DNA from: Ecytonucleospora hepatopenaei | Lineage: Eukaryota > Microsporidia > Enterocytozoonidae | Reading direction: 5' to 3' | Length of the DNA: 64,000 nt | Assembly (NCBI GenBank): GCA_026692725.1 | Contig: JAPMUG010000006.1 | Coordinates: 124,001 to 188,000 of the forward strand | In this document: one piece after another, positions 1 through 10,249 of the stretch | How positions within the stretch are numbered: position 1 is the stretch's first letter | Layout of the letters: every line of letters begins with the position of its first letter | Position numbers and translations under genes: made by a program | Notes under the pieces: generated by a model | Told to the model about the DNA's origin: nothing | The model's database searches: none | The model's input: the letters and a program-made list of their open reading frames with translations, nothing else

Positions 1-1429
1 CTATTGTTACTATTAAAAAATACAAAATCTTTTTTAAAAATTATTGTATAAAAGAAAAGATCAAGTAAAAAAATTTTCTACCAAGAGGTATTAAGCATGT
101 TTTTTCCTCCCACAAAGTATAGATAAAATTTCACTCTAAACAAAAAACAAGTAAAAAATCATCCCCCAAAAAATATTTTAATATTTAAAAAATGATATTA
201 GCTTATAAAAAAACATAAACAAAAATTAAATTTTGTTTTAATTTAAAAAAAAACAAAAAAATTGATAAAGTATGAAAATTTACCTTTAATGAGTAACAAG
301 TATGAAATTTTTCTACGGGAAAAGTTTCATACTTGAATCAAAAAATGGTTTTGTAATTGATTTTTATGTATTTACTAGTTTTTTTGAAAAAAAAAACAAC
401 AAAAAACTAAAAAATGATAAGTTTTTAAATTTTACGTTTTTGTTGTATTTTTGAACTTTTAATAATGTTTTATTCTGTGACATTTTAAAAAACAATTGTA
501 AAAAATATTTTTAACAAAATTGACACTAATTTTTGATTAAGATAAAAAAGTTGTTAAAAATCTTCAAACAATAAATGAGTAAAAGAAAAATTTTGTAAAA
601 AACTGTGTTTAAAAAATGTTTTAGTGCAAAAACTAAAAAAATTAAAAACTGTTTTTACAAAAATTTACATGCAACTGCAAACTAAAATTACAAAAAAAAT
701 ATTTTTTAAACATGTAAAATTGTAAAAACACAAACTTATATGATTTTTATGTTTTGAACAAGTTTTTTTAACCACAGACAAAATTTTTACTTAAATTTAT
801 TTAAACAACATAAAAAATAAAAAAATTAAAAGAGTCATACAAATATCTAATTTTTTAAAAAAATTTTAAAAACAACAGGTTTAAAAATTTTTTAGTTTAG
901 AAAATAAAAATTTTAAAGGCAGGGTTTACTTATACAAGTTTTAAGCAATAAATTTATATAAATTTTTTGACGTTTAAATCTTTTTTTATTTTATAAACCT
1001 GCGTATTACTATTCTGAAAAAAGTAAAAATTAAAAAGTATATTTGTAAAGTTTAAAATAAGCGATTTTAGTTTAAATTTCTTGTTTTTTAAAGTTTTTTT
1101 AAGAAACATAAAGCTATACATTTGTTATTTTTTTGTTTTTTAATTTATTTTTTATTTTGTCACATAATTTTAAAATTTATTGTTTTAAAAAACTTTTGTC
1201 CTAAATTTTTTAACTTTTAAATATTGTATTCTCCAGGTAATAATTTTTTTATACAAAAAACTACTATAAGATATATTAAACTTTTTATCTGAACTTTTAA
1301 AACAAATTTTCTGGTTTAGAAAAAAATTATATAGATAAAAATTCATTTTTAAAAAACTTTTAAACATAGAAAATTGTTTAACGAAATTTCTATCAATGTA
1401 GAAAATTAACCCACTAGTAAGAAAAAAAA

Positions 1430-1976
1430 ATTCTTTTTGCGACTGAAACCCTATTCATAAATTACAAAAACAACTTGTTGTTTTCATCCTTTCTTAGGAT
1501 CACCATAAACAAACTCACATCAATTTATATAATATACACTAATGTGAAAGGCTCTACTTTCAAACCATGTGTGAAGGAGGAGCTGCTTATGAAACTTTGA
1601 ACCATCCAAACCACAGAATCAACACCTTTGGTTAAAAGTTTTAAAAAATTTTAAACTTTAAAAGAAAAAAGTATTAATTCAATTTTTAAAATTTTTTTCT
1701 TTTTTGTTAGACATATTAAAATTTTTATCTAAAATTTTTACAAATTTTGAAAATTGTTTATAACCTTTATTGAACACAGATGCCTGTGTTTTAACACATA
1801 AGTATGTAAAGTAAAAAAATACACTGCTTCGTTTATTTAGCTCACTGCTATGTGCATATTCCTGATACCAATGATTATCTTGGGAATGTTACTATCCCGT
1901 TTTTACCATTCTTGATGTTGATATGTGGTTCTTGTCCTTCAACAAATAACTCAATGTTACCACGAGCTCTTTAAAT
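1430..1976 (-). repeat. Dispersed repeat, copy 1 (inverted)
   Basis: Read on the minus strand, this stretch aligns in order with 13368-13800. It starts with AAGAGCTCGTG followed by TAACATTG, continues through an AAGAATGGTAA core and GCAGTGTAT, then an ATTGATGT block, and ends with GTAATTT and GGTTTCAGTCGC near 1438. The flanks are AT-rich and unrelated. The two full copies differ by many substitutions and small indels, so this is an old family. No coding capacity is seen. It could be a solo LTR, MITE or SINE-like element; no terminal inverted repeat or target duplication was recognised. Confidence 0.6.
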
Positions 1977-2603
1977 TTTTATTCTTTAGTAAGTCATAAA
2001 CAAATTTTATAGAAATTTTAAAAATGTAAAAAAATTAATCAATAAAAAAATTTTTTTTAAAAATACTTATACACAGTACTTTTTTCACAAATAAATTTTT
2101 ATAAAAATTTTTTTAACCAAAACTAATTTGTAAATCTCTTTTTTGGTTAAAAAAGTGAGATTTTTGTATTTTATAAAAAAGCTTGTTTTGTTTTAAGTAG
2201 CCTAGAGTGAAATATTTGCCAAAGGTAGTTTGTTTTTATTTTAAAGTTATGTTTATTTACAAAATTGTTGTTGAAATTTTTTGTCACTTGAAATAATAAG
2301 GCAATAAAGATTTTGTTTTTTTAAAGTCACATTTTTAAATTATTTTTTGATATTATAAAATTTAAAAATTGTTTATAAATTGTTATAAAAAAATTTTACT
2401 TTTAAATTTCTTGTTTTAATTTTAAAACATTTTTTATTTTTTAAAATTTTAAAATTATTTTAGGAACTTAGATATTATAGATTTATGATCCAAATAAAAG
2501 TATTTAATAGATTTTTTACTTTTTAAAAAAACTTTAAAGTTTTTATGCTATTGTTAACTGCAAATACATTGTAAGTAAGTTTTTTTAATAAAATTGTTTT
2601 CTA

Positions 2604-2830
2604 TGCTGTTCAGCTTTTGGCTGAAACACTTTGTCTTTTGTTTAAATTGTATTGATTGATTTGAGTTTGTGTATTACCTTTTAATACATGAAGAAAATTG
2701 GAGGTTATTATTATAATTTATAAAAAAAGTCTTAGCCGTCCATTACGTTTTTAAATTTTCCTGAAAATTTGGTTAATGTACTTTCATGAGCAACTAGATA
2801 GTTATAAGATTTTAAGAAGCTGTGGCAAAT
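2604..2830 (+). repeat. Dispersed repeat, partial copy
   Basis: The second half of the 13368-13800 element is present here: GGCTGAAACACTT, then ATTGATTGAT, then TCTTAGCCGTCCATTACG matching TTTAGTCGCATAGTGCG in the other copy. The tail TTAAGAAGCTGTGGCAAA matches TTAAGAATCTGTGGCAAA at 5121-5140. The first half of the element is not recognisable upstream. Confidence 0.5.
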
Positions 2831-4224
2831 ATATATTTGTAAAAACGTTTATGTATACACTGAGGCATAAAAATTTTCAATTTGTATTTATCTTTTTAGA
2901 ATATGTTTATCCACAATATTTATTATAAAAACAAACTAGAATAAAAAACATGGAGCCCATGCAAAACTAAACCTTATTAAAATTTACTGTTTTATTTTTA
3001 AAAATTTTTTAGTTAAAAAATTTTAAATATTTTTTTATTTATAAACAATACAAAAAACTAAATTTTTACATCATTAAAATACTTCTTTTAGACCTTTTTT
3101 TTCAAAATGATGTTAAAAATTTTTTAACTAAAAAATTAAAAAAACTTTATAATATTATTTAAAAAGAAAATTTAAAATACTACTTTAGTTTTTTCTCATT
3201 AGTTAAGTATGTTTAAATTGCCTTTTATTGTCATAAATGTCTTTTTTTTATATTTCCTGTTTTTTTAAAAAAACATTACAATTGAATTTTAAAAATTTAT
3301 TTTTGTAAAAAACAAGTTTTTTTCTCATCATTAAGTGATTAAAAGGTTTATTTAGTGACTTTAAAAAGCTTTAATGATGTTTTTTTTAAAAACATTTTAT
3401 AAAAAAACCATTTTTTTTGTATAAAAAACCTTATAAAAAGTCCTTAAAAATTAATTATGTAATTTTTAGAGTTAGTTACGAGATTTAATACCTTTTTACT
3501 CAATAAAAAGATTTTTTTAATTTTATCCAAACAAAATAATAAGTCAAGGGTGTTTTTTTGTACTTTTATTTTGTTAAAAATTTGTATTTTATGACTCTTA
3601 ACATTTTTTTAAATTAAAAAACTTGTATTACTTTTTAAAATTATTTATCATTTAATTTCCAAAAAAAAATTTTAGTAATTTTTAAAAAAAGCATTTTTTA
3701 AAGTTGACAAAAATATACCTGCTCCAATTTTTACAGATATATTGACAATATTTAAAAGTTGTAGTTTATAATGACTTTTTTTTCTCTGTAAAAATTGTAA
3801 ATTTTTTTGGCTTCCAGTGTATATATAACTTTTTTAATATACTTAGAAATAAATTTTCAAACTATAGATTTTTTTGATCAATTTAATCAAATAGCTGATA
3901 AAAATGTGGACTTAAAATTTTTTATTGATATGGTTCTATTTCCCACTGCAAACATCACTGGTTTTCATCTTTAAGGAGGCAAAATATATATGAGTTTAAA
4001 AGATAGTTCTTTTTTTTCTGAAACTAATACAATAAATACATTAAAAATTTTACGATAATTCTTTCAAAACTGTTAAAAACGTAAATTTAACTAATGCAAA
4101 CATTACGCGTTTATTTTCACAGCAAAAACAATTTATATGCTTCAAAAACAAAAAAAACTTTTTTGTAGTTTAATATCTAAATAAAATTTTTTAAAATACT
4201 TTTTTATTTGTTTTTATAAAAACC

Positions 4225-4420
4225 TGGTGGTTCCCGGTTTTTTAAACCTCTAGTATAGAAATTCTGGCTGAAGTTCCAAAGACCAAGGCCAAGACACCTA
4301 GAAGAGTCCGAAGGAGACGGGAGGTAAAGCTGGTCAGGTTTTGATAGGGTAAAGCAAGGGCCGATATAAACCACTGCTGGTTTAAGGTTGGACAGTTGAG
4401 GAAAAATGTCCAGCGTACGG
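4225..4420. other. GC-richer island, possible structured RNA or element relic
   Basis: About 195 bases have a much higher GC content than the surrounding DNA, with short complementary stretches (for example GGTTCCCGGTT near its start and GGGAGGTAAAGCTGGT in the middle). No long open frame crosses it. I compared it by eye with 5S rRNA, SRP RNA, RNase P/MRP RNA and tRNA boxes and found no sufficient match. It may be a non-coding RNA gene or a relic of a mobile element; its function is unassigned. Confidence 0.3.
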
Positions 4421-4994
4421 TAAAATATTTAATTATTAGAAGTAGTAAATATATTTTTAGTGTTAAAAAATTTAATGAGTCTTTTTACTATGTTCAAAAA
4501 AATTTTTTGTCATTAAAACATAAGTTTTTTAGAAATTTACAAATAAAATATTGGTTTGCTAAAATTACATTTTTAAATAGATTAACACACAATGGGTTAA
4601 AAACGATTTTAATTGTTAAAATATTTTTAAATGTTTTTTAAGCTATTCTTTTTTAGAGTAAAGAGTTTTACAGAAAATTTTATACAATGTATATACTTAA
4701 ATAAATTTTTTCTTGTTTTTAAAAATTTATTATTTTTTTGTTAAAAAAATATATAAGGTTTTAAATTTAAAAATCAAAAACTGTCATGATCGTGAGGGAC
4801 AGCTTTATATGTTCTATAAAAAGAAAGTAAAGATAATTTTGTGTTCCCTAGCATTAAATGTTTGTAGGGATAATTTATTCAATTGTTTATATACTAATAA
4901 AGAGTTATAAAGGGTGATAGCTGATTAGGATATAACAAAAACATAAAAAAATTTGAAGTTTTTTGTACTTTTAAAATACAAAATGTTTGTTTTA

Positions 4995-5140
4995 ATAAAA
5001 AAATACGGTTGTTTTTGTAATTTGTAAATAGAGTAGTCTTAGCCGCATAGTGCGTTTTTTAATTTCCTTAGGGCTTTATTTATATACTGTTAGGTAGAAT
5101 GATATTAGACAGACAATAGAGTTTAAGAATCTGTGGCAAA
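4995..5140 (+). repeat. Dispersed repeat, 3' end copy
   Basis: GTAATTTGTAAATAGAGTAG followed by TCTTAGCCGCATAGTGCG and TTTTTTAATTTCC is nearly identical to 13739-13795. The tail ending CTGTGGCAAA is shared with 2810-2827. Only the last third of the element is present. It ends just upstream of the membrane-protein gene at 5195. Confidence 0.6.
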
Positions 5141-5194
5141 AATAAATAATAGTAAATAAATTTATATATAAAAATGTACTTATTACCCCTTAAT

Positions 5195-5845
5195 ATGATA
5201 CAAGTTGCTTTAAAATATTTGATGAATTTACTTTCTTGCGTAGCATTATGTTTTTGTGCATCAAGTATTATGGGTATATTAACTGATCAAATCACGATGA
5301 GAATATGTTTAGAATATTTTACAGAAGGTTTTCACAAACCTTTAAACGATACAAATCCCTTTCTGGTTTTTTTCAACAAAAACTTTAAAGATGATATAAC
5401 GGTACAAGCCATTGCATGGGGAATATTTGCAACGTATATTTTAGGACTTAGTTTTGGAGGAGTTTTATTTCTTTTAAACTTTTTACCATACAAAAATCCA
5501 CCTGTAAAATACAAGAACATTATTTTTATAATTTTATTAGGTTTACCATTGGTCCTAGTATGTAATTTTTTAGTTGGTTACATAATATATGCTTCAAAAT
5601 TCAAAAATCTAAACAATGATAATCTTTATAAGACCATGTTAGGTTTTAATATCAGCAAAACAAAAACAGACTTTTTAAGCAACAGAAATTTGTGTTTAAA
5701 ATATTTATATTGCGCTTCAGTTCACTGGGCAGCATATATTTTTGGACCCATTCTGGGAGCTGTAGTGTTATTGTATGTCATATACAAAAGATTTATTCCA
5801 AAATTTGGTACAAAAAAAGAAGAAGAAACTGTCACAATATCATAA
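5195..5845 (+). CDS. Multi-pass membrane protein resembling a bacterial family
   Basis: The 216-residue product has about four hydrophobic segments: an N-terminal one, two in the middle and one near the C-terminus ending in a basic YKRF. An in-frame ATG lies 21 bases upstream at 5174, but ACCCC at 5185-5189 sits just before the ATG at 5195, which fits the start-proximal CCC motif of neighbouring genes, so 5195 is preferred. The spacing of GILTDQITMRICLEYFTEG, AIAWGIFATY and the late HWAAYIFGPILGAVVL recalls an uncharacterised bacterial membrane family with HDQ-T-R-C-EYF, GWG-ATWW and H-ASYL-GF-GG motifs. That resemblance is from memory and not computed. Transfer from bacteria is an inference; the function is unknown. 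Confidence 0.7.
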   Translation: MIQVALKYLMNLLSCVALCFCASSIMGILTDQITMRICLEYFTEGFHKPLNDTNPFLVFFNKNFKDDITVQAIAWGIFATYILGLSFGGVLFLLNFLPYKNPPVKYKNIIFIILLGLPLVLVCNFLVGYIIYASKFKNLNNDNLYKTMLGFNISKTKTDFLSNRNLCLKYLYCASVHWAAYIFGPILGAVVLLYVIYKRFIPKFGTKKEEETVTIS

Positions 5846-6116
5846 TCTCTAAGATAAATTCTTTTTGCATCTATTTATGTTCAATTTTATATATTTTATA
5901 GCTTTTTTTGACTTAAAATGTATTTCTTATTTATCGTTAACTTTATATTACGTTAACATTAGAAATAGCAAATAATTTTATATTTGTAAAAATTATACAC
6001 ATTTATAACGATCTTTAATTCATTAAATAATATACATTAATAATTATGTATAATTATATATAATTATATTTATATAAAGAATTAAAACATTCTTACATTT
6101 TATTTTTGTTTTTATA

Positions 6117-6119
6117 CCC
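6117..6119 (+). promoter_or_regulatory. CCC motif before proteasome start
   Basis: CCC lies four bases upstream of the ATG at 6124. It supports that start over an in-frame TTG at 6106. Confidence 0.5.
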
Positions 6120-6123
6120 TGAA

Positions 6124-6750
6124 ATGTTAGCAACTACCTCAACACTTGCATTTAAATTTAGAGACGGAGTAATTGTTACTGCCGACACGGCTGTTTCGTA
6201 CGGTCGTTTAGCAATGACAAAACTAAATAGAATTTTTGTCATTAACAACACTATTATTACTTTTAATGGAGCAGTAGGAGATTTTTTGTTTGTTAAAAAA
6301 ACACTTGAAGCAGAATTAGAACAAGATAAAAGGTACGTAGATTCAAAAGGTATTTTTAAGTTATTGCAACTTTTTATGTATGCTAAAAGGTCAGAAGCAA
6401 AACCAAAATTTTGTTCAATTTTGGTGGCTGGAAAGGACAAGCACGGAAATCCTTTTATAGGTGCAATTACCAGCAAAGGAGTATTTTGGGAAGACAGTGC
6501 AGTGGCATCTGGATTTGCGTCCCATTTGATATTGCCTTTGTTGCGTGACAAGAACACGGAAGAAATGTCACTCGAAGAAGCTAAACAATTTGCGTTGGAA
6601 GTAAATAAAGTGCTGGTTTACAAAGACTGCATTGCATCAAACAAAATACAAATGGCAATTTTGAACAAGACAGAGAAAGTTGAAATTTTAAATGAAACTG
6701 TTCCAACATCATGGAGTATTGCACATAAATTTGAAGAAATAAAATTATAG
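6124..6750 (+). CDS. PRE4: 20S proteasome subunit beta type-7 (yeast Pre4 type)
   Basis: The product of about 208 residues has the proteasome beta fold signature from the first residues: LAFKFRDGVIVTADTAVSYG, then a GAVGD segment, then FKLLQLFMY, ILVAGKDKHGNPFIGAI, and a late LVYKDCIASNKIQMAI. The early DGVIVTADT-SYG combination and the missing catalytic Thr1-Lys33 arrangement point to the inactive beta-7 subunit, which closes the core particle ring. There is almost no propeptide; yeast Pre4 carries about 40 extra N-terminal residues. It acts in cytosolic and nuclear protein turnover. It could be another non-catalytic beta subunit, but beta-7 fits best. Confidence 0.8.
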   Translation: MLATTSTLAFKFRDGVIVTADTAVSYGRLAMTKLNRIFVINNTIITFNGAVGDFLFVKKTLEAELEQDKRYVDSKGIFKLLQLFMYAKRSEAKPKFCSILVAGKDKHGNPFIGAITSKGVFWEDSAVASGFASHLILPLLRDKNTEEMSLEEAKQFALEVNKVLVYKDCIASNKIQMAILNKTEKVEILNETVPTSWSIAHKFEEIKL

Positions 6751-6981
6751 TCGTTTTAATTTAAAATTTACTGTTTTGTACAATATTCTATGTTTGCATA
6801 TTTTTACAACAATATTATTTGTTCATTTTTATAAACAAATTTATAAAGTTTTCTGTGAGTAATTTAGCAATGAATAAATTTGTACATAATTTATAAAATA
6901 TCCTTAATAAATTAACATTAAATAATATTATACTTTTAAAAAAACATTTATTTTTTATTATTATACTTTAAAGAAAAACAT

Positions 6982-7353
6982 TTATTTAATGTCTGTTTTA
7001 GAATCAGAAGGATATCCTTGTTCCACCTCTACATCTGGTGTAGCTACCTTGATTATATTTATTTGTGCTACAACTTCACCTTTTTTAATTTTTCTTTCTT
7101 CTTTACTTACCATTATCACTTTAACTTCCCCTCTATAATCACTGTCAATTAAACCACCAAGTGTTTTTATTCCTACTTTTGTAATTAACCCACAATGAGT
7201 GTTTGGAAATGACATTTTAATTCCTGTAGGCACACAGAGAGGGACGTTAGGCTCTAACAACACATCTTCACTAGCGTGCATGTTATAACCGCTTCCATTC
7301 CATTTTAAAGGAACTGCATTTTTATTCATTAGAAGAAGTTTAAAATCAGACAT
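6982..7353 (-). CDS. dUTPase-like protein with degenerate active-site motifs
   Basis: The 123-residue protein follows the trimeric dUTPase fold: motif 1 reads GSGYNMHASED (usual AGYDL, so Asp is replaced by Asn), motif 3 GGLIDSDYRGEV is intact, and motif 4 reads KKGEVVAQI. Motif 2 (usual PRSG) is replaced by THCGLITK, and the C-terminal glycine-rich motif 5 is absent. The family normally removes dUTP from the nucleotide pool; with these changes catalysis is doubtful. The start at 7353 is chosen over an in-frame ATG at 7386 because the latter overlaps the end of RPB11, and because CCC (7363-7365 on this strand) precedes 7353. Confidence 0.7.
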   Translation of the reverse strand: MSDFKLLLMNKNAVPLKWNGSGYNMHASEDVLLEPNVPLCVPTGIKMSFPNTHCGLITKVGIKTLGGLIDSDYRGEVKVIMVSKEERKIKKGEVVAQINIIKVATPDVEVEQGYPSDSKTDIK

Positions 7354-7379
7354 AAAAATACAGGGCAAAAAATATTTTA

Positions 7380-7670
7380 TTAACATCCATTTTTAACTTG
7401 TTCCATTAGATCGTTTAAATCATAAACAATGCTTTTAACGCATTTTTTAAATGTTGCAATAGGATTTTCATTTGTTTTTATGCGAATAGTAACAAAACTG
7501 TCGGTTGGGTGTGCTATTTTATATGCTGCAAATTCAGTCATATCCACCAGTCTTTCTGTAATTACACTGGCAGCAGTATGCCCTTCTCCATTTAATTTAA
7601 CATCAATGCTATTTGATCCGCACAATTCTTTAAATATCTCAATTTTCCTAAATTCGTTAATTTGTTCCAT
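7380..7670 (-). CDS. RPB11: RNA polymerase II subunit RPB11 (RPB11/AC19 family)
   Basis: The 96-residue protein has the bacterial-alpha-like dimerisation fold. GEGHTAASVI corresponds to the DHTLGN loop, FAAYKIAHP to the conserved F-AYKV-HP, and IRIKT to the LRIQT strand. The C-terminal helix (KKCVKSIVYDLNDLMEQ) matches the helix that pairs with RPB3. It is shorter than yeast RPB11 (120 residues). The LGN of the usual motif is changed to AAS. The AC19 paralogue of Pol I/III is the alternative; the FAAYK spelling favours RPB11. It lies directly upstream of the dUTPase-like gene with a 26-base gap. Confidence 0.75.
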   Translation of the reverse strand: MEQINEFRKIEIFKELCGSNSIDVKLNGEGHTAASVITERLVDMTEFAAYKIAHPTDSFVTIRIKTNENPIATFKKCVKSIVYDLNDLMEQVKNGC

Positions 7671-7839
7671 TTAAAATATGCTTAAAAGTATTCAAAAGTA
7701 TTTATAAGTATTTTATATAATATATAAAAATTTTATTAAGGGTTTTTTAAATTTAAAATAACAGTAGACACCTTATTTGAATTAATTTTTATTTTAACAA
7801 TTAATTATCTAACATTTATATTTAAGCATAACACTATTT

Positions 7840-8925
7840 TTATATAAATTCATACACAGGTGATAAATCACATGTCTCAAACAATAATTCATACACCATT
7901 TTTATCATTAAAAAGTCATTTTGCCTATTTTTACTTTTTAAATATTCATAAAGTATTTTTACTGTGTCCATTCCTTGAATCTTTTGACCGTTAAACTTTT
8001 CTTCCAAAATATCACTAAGCATTCCTTTTTCTGATTGACAACTTTTGACTGCCTCACACACCATTTTACCACACTGTTTATTTCTTCCTTTCTCACAGCT
8101 AACTATCAAATCAGCAATCCCACATGTTTCCAAAAACAATTCTTTTCCTCCTTTGTATCCTTCCTCTTCAATAAACTTTAAAATTTCTGATATACCCCTT
8201 CTTAAGACAATCACCTTTGTGTTGCTTCCAAACACTATCTTATCATGCTCGTTTTCTTTTCCTTGACTTTCTATTATTCCCTCTATAATACCATATGCAA
8301 AGGAAACTACATTTTTAAGGGCACCATACACATCTATTGTTGGATTATACTTAACAAACTTTACTTGAAAGTATGGCTTGACAAACAAACTCTTAAAAAT
8401 TCTTTTTTCAAATTCGTCGTGATAACCAATTAATGTTTCAGCCACTACTTTGTTTGCGATTTCATGCGCAATGTTTGCGCCCTGCAAGGTTGAACATTTT
8501 TTATTGATTAAATGGGAAACAAATTCACTTGGCGTACTAAGTTTTTCTTCAAACACCAATCCCTTCGCTAAGTTGATAACAATAAGTTCTTCCTTTTTTA
8601 AAATAACCTCATACACTTCACGGACAGTATGCAAAAATTGATGAGGAACGCATACAATAAGAACATCTGTATTTTTTAAATCTACAAAGTTAGTCACCGC
8701 CACAACATTTTCACTTAATTTCACATCAGGCAAGTATTTTGGATTTATATGCAAATTATTTATAATTTCAGATAATTTTCTTGTTTTTCCTTCAAATTCC
8801 AATTCTGTTTCATGCACATACATTTTTACATTATTATCAAAAATAGAAACATCTATATCTGTTGCAAGCAAGTTAGCAATTGTAGTACCCCAATTTCCAC
8901 AACCTAAAACAGCAACATGTTTCAT
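7840..8925 (-). CDS. GPD1: Glycerol-3-phosphate dehydrogenase [NAD+]
   Basis: The 361-residue enzyme interconverts dihydroxyacetone phosphate and glycerol 3-phosphate with NAD(H). The Rossmann dinucleotide motif VLGCGNWGTTIA is at residues 6-17. The NAD-binding domain continues to VCVPHQFLHTV and LIVINLAKGL. The catalytic-domain signature YGALKNVVSFAYGIIEG supplies the conserved Lys of the LKN segment, and GIADLIVSC and the GQ-IQGMDTV region follow. Length is normal for the cytosolic family. It links glycolysis to lipid synthesis and NADH reoxidation, and is commonly retained in microsporidia. Confidence 0.95.
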   Translation of the reverse strand: MKHVAVLGCGNWGTTIANLLATDIDVSIFDNNVKMYVHETELEFEGKTRKLSEIINNLHINPKYLPDVKLSENVVAVTNFVDLKNTDVLIVCVPHQFLHTVREVYEVILKKEELIVINLAKGLVFEEKLSTPSEFVSHLINKKCSTLQGANIAHEIANKVVAETLIGYHDEFEKRIFKSLFVKPYFQVKFVKYNPTIDVYGALKNVVSFAYGIIEGIIESQGKENEHDKIVFGSNTKVIVLRRGISEILKFIEEEGYKGGKELFLETCGIADLIVSCEKGRNKQCGKMVCEAVKSCQSEKGMLSDILEEKFNGQKIQGMDTVKILYEYLKSKNRQNDFLMIKMVYELLFETCDLSPVYEFI

Positions 8926-9140
8926 GCAAAAATTTTAAGGTATTTTTTATTTTTTATGAAACTTTTTTTAAATGAAATATTATATGATTTCAAACATATA
9001 TTTATTCATTATAACTAAATAGATGAGTTTTTTGAATTTTAATTTAATATAAACAATTTAACATAAACCATAAAATATAAATCATTTAAACAAACAATTT
9101 AAAATGCAAATATAAATTTTTATAATAAGTAAAAAACATA

Positions 9141-9143
9141 CCC
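9141..9143 (+). promoter_or_regulatory. CCC directly before start codon
   Basis: CCC abuts the ATG at 9144. The same arrangement occurs at 10247-10249 and 26948-26950. Confidence 0.6.
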
Positions 9144-10121
9144 ATGTCAAATGTACAAACAAGCAACAAAACATTCAGAACTGATATGGATTACACTGAT
9201 TATAATATAGATGCAAATACATGTGATAATTACATTATTACAGATATATTGGGGAAAGGAAAATATTCCATAGTTTTCTTAGGCATTGATAAAATAACAA
9301 AAAAGAAAGTCGTCATAAAAACATTGAAACCAATTAAACAGCAAAAAATTAACAGAGAAGTTTTTGTCTTGAAAAACATAGGAAAACACAAAAATGTAAT
9401 TGAACTGCTTGACGTAACGTATGACAAACAAACAAAAACATATTCTCTTATTTTTGATTATATTGAACACACTGAAAGCTATGAAACGTTAAAGAACATG
9501 AATAATTACAAGGAAATAGTTAAAATGTGTAAAAATGTGCTTTTAGGAATTTCTCACATCCACAAGCATGGAATTATGCACAGGGACATAAAGCCAGGCA
9601 ATTTAATTTTAAACACAAAAACACAAGAGCTAAAAATCATTGATTTTGGTCTTGCAGAGCTGTTATTTCCAGATAAAAATTATTGTGTTAGGGTTTCAAC
9701 AAAAAGTTACAAGGCTCCTGAGCTGCTAATGGACAATGAGTATTATGGATTTCCAATAGATATATGGTCTTTTGGAACAATCATAGGAGAGACAATAACC
9801 CAGCGCCAGCCTTTTTTCCAAAATAAAAAATCAGACAATATTTTATGCAGTGTTGTAAAGATACTGGGAAAGGCAGACCTTATAAAATGCCTTAAAAAAT
9901 ATAATTTAGAGCATAATGATTTTACAAAAGAAGCAATGGGTGTGGAAGATGCACCAAATACAAAAATAGATTTTGTCAAATTTAATTATAAAAAACCATC
10001 CAATGAGGAAGAACATAAACTTCTGTATGAGTTAGTGAAAGTCATGGAAATGTGTCTTAGGTATGATCCAAGCGAAAGACCAACAGCAGAGCAATTGCTA
10101 AAGTTAAGCATTTTCGAATGA
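9144..10121 (+). CDS. CKA1: Casein kinase II catalytic subunit alpha
   Basis: The 325-residue Ser/Thr kinase carries the CK2-alpha glycine loop GKGKYSIVFLG (about 37-47), the VIKTLK ATP lysine, and the basic KPIKQQKINRE patch typical of CK2. LIFDYIEHTESYE is a CK2-style hinge, with the catalytic loop HRDIKPGN, IIDFGLAE in place of the usual CK2 DWG, and the VRVSTKSYKAPELL activation end. The tail LRYDPSERPTAEQLL is also conserved. The DFG instead of DWG and KSYKAPE instead of RYFKGPE are unusual for CK2. CCC abuts the start. Confidence 0.9.
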   Translation: MSNVQTSNKTFRTDMDYTDYNIDANTCDNYIITDILGKGKYSIVFLGIDKITKKKVVIKTLKPIKQQKINREVFVLKNIGKHKNVIELLDVTYDKQTKTYSLIFDYIEHTESYETLKNMNNYKEIVKMCKNVLLGISHIHKHGIMHRDIKPGNLILNTKTQELKIIDFGLAELLFPDKNYCVRVSTKSYKAPELLMDNEYYGFPIDIWSFGTIIGETITQRQPFFQNKKSDNILCSVVKILGKADLIKCLKKYNLEHNDFTKEAMGVEDAPNTKIDFVKFNYKKPSNEEEHKLLYELVKVMEMCLRYDPSERPTAEQLLKLSIFE

Positions 10122-10246
10122 ATTTTATTTTTTTAATTATTTTCTATTAAATTTTATATTTTATATGATAATCTCTATAGTATTATAATTAATTATTATT
10201 TATCTCTCACTATTTATTAAATATTTACAATATATTCAACATATCA

Positions 10247-10249
10247 CCC
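10247..10249 (+). promoter_or_regulatory. CCC directly before MUS81 start
   Basis: CCC immediately precedes the ATG at 10250, as for the kinase gene upstream. Confidence 0.6.

Larger units (their letters stand above)
1..5194. other. Gene-poor AT-rich region
   Basis: I see no convincing gene in the first 5.2 kb. Stop codons are dense in all frames, and the few short open frames (near 1185-1367, 4396-4641 and 4713-4910) have no domain, no start-proximal CCC motif and the composition of random AT-rich DNA. The non-random content is a set of divergent repeat copies (about 1430-1976, 2604-2830, 4995-5140) and one GC-richer island (4225-4420), listed separately. The remainder is A/T homopolymer-rich sequence. 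Confidence 0.7.

Noticed and set aside
4225..4420. 5S rRNA, SRP RNA, RNase P/MRP RNA or tRNA in the GC island
   Set aside because: A GTAAAGCTGGT stretch recalls the 5S internal control region, but the rest does not align in order, and no SRP domain IV loop, RNase P core motifs or tRNA B box were found.
4396..4910. Two short open frames near the GC island
   Set aside because: The first begins only at a TTG; neither has a domain or coding-like composition.
7354..7386. N-terminal extension of the dUTPase-like protein from an ATG at 7386
   Set aside because: It would overlap the RPB11 stop, and the CCC motif favours the ATG at 7353.
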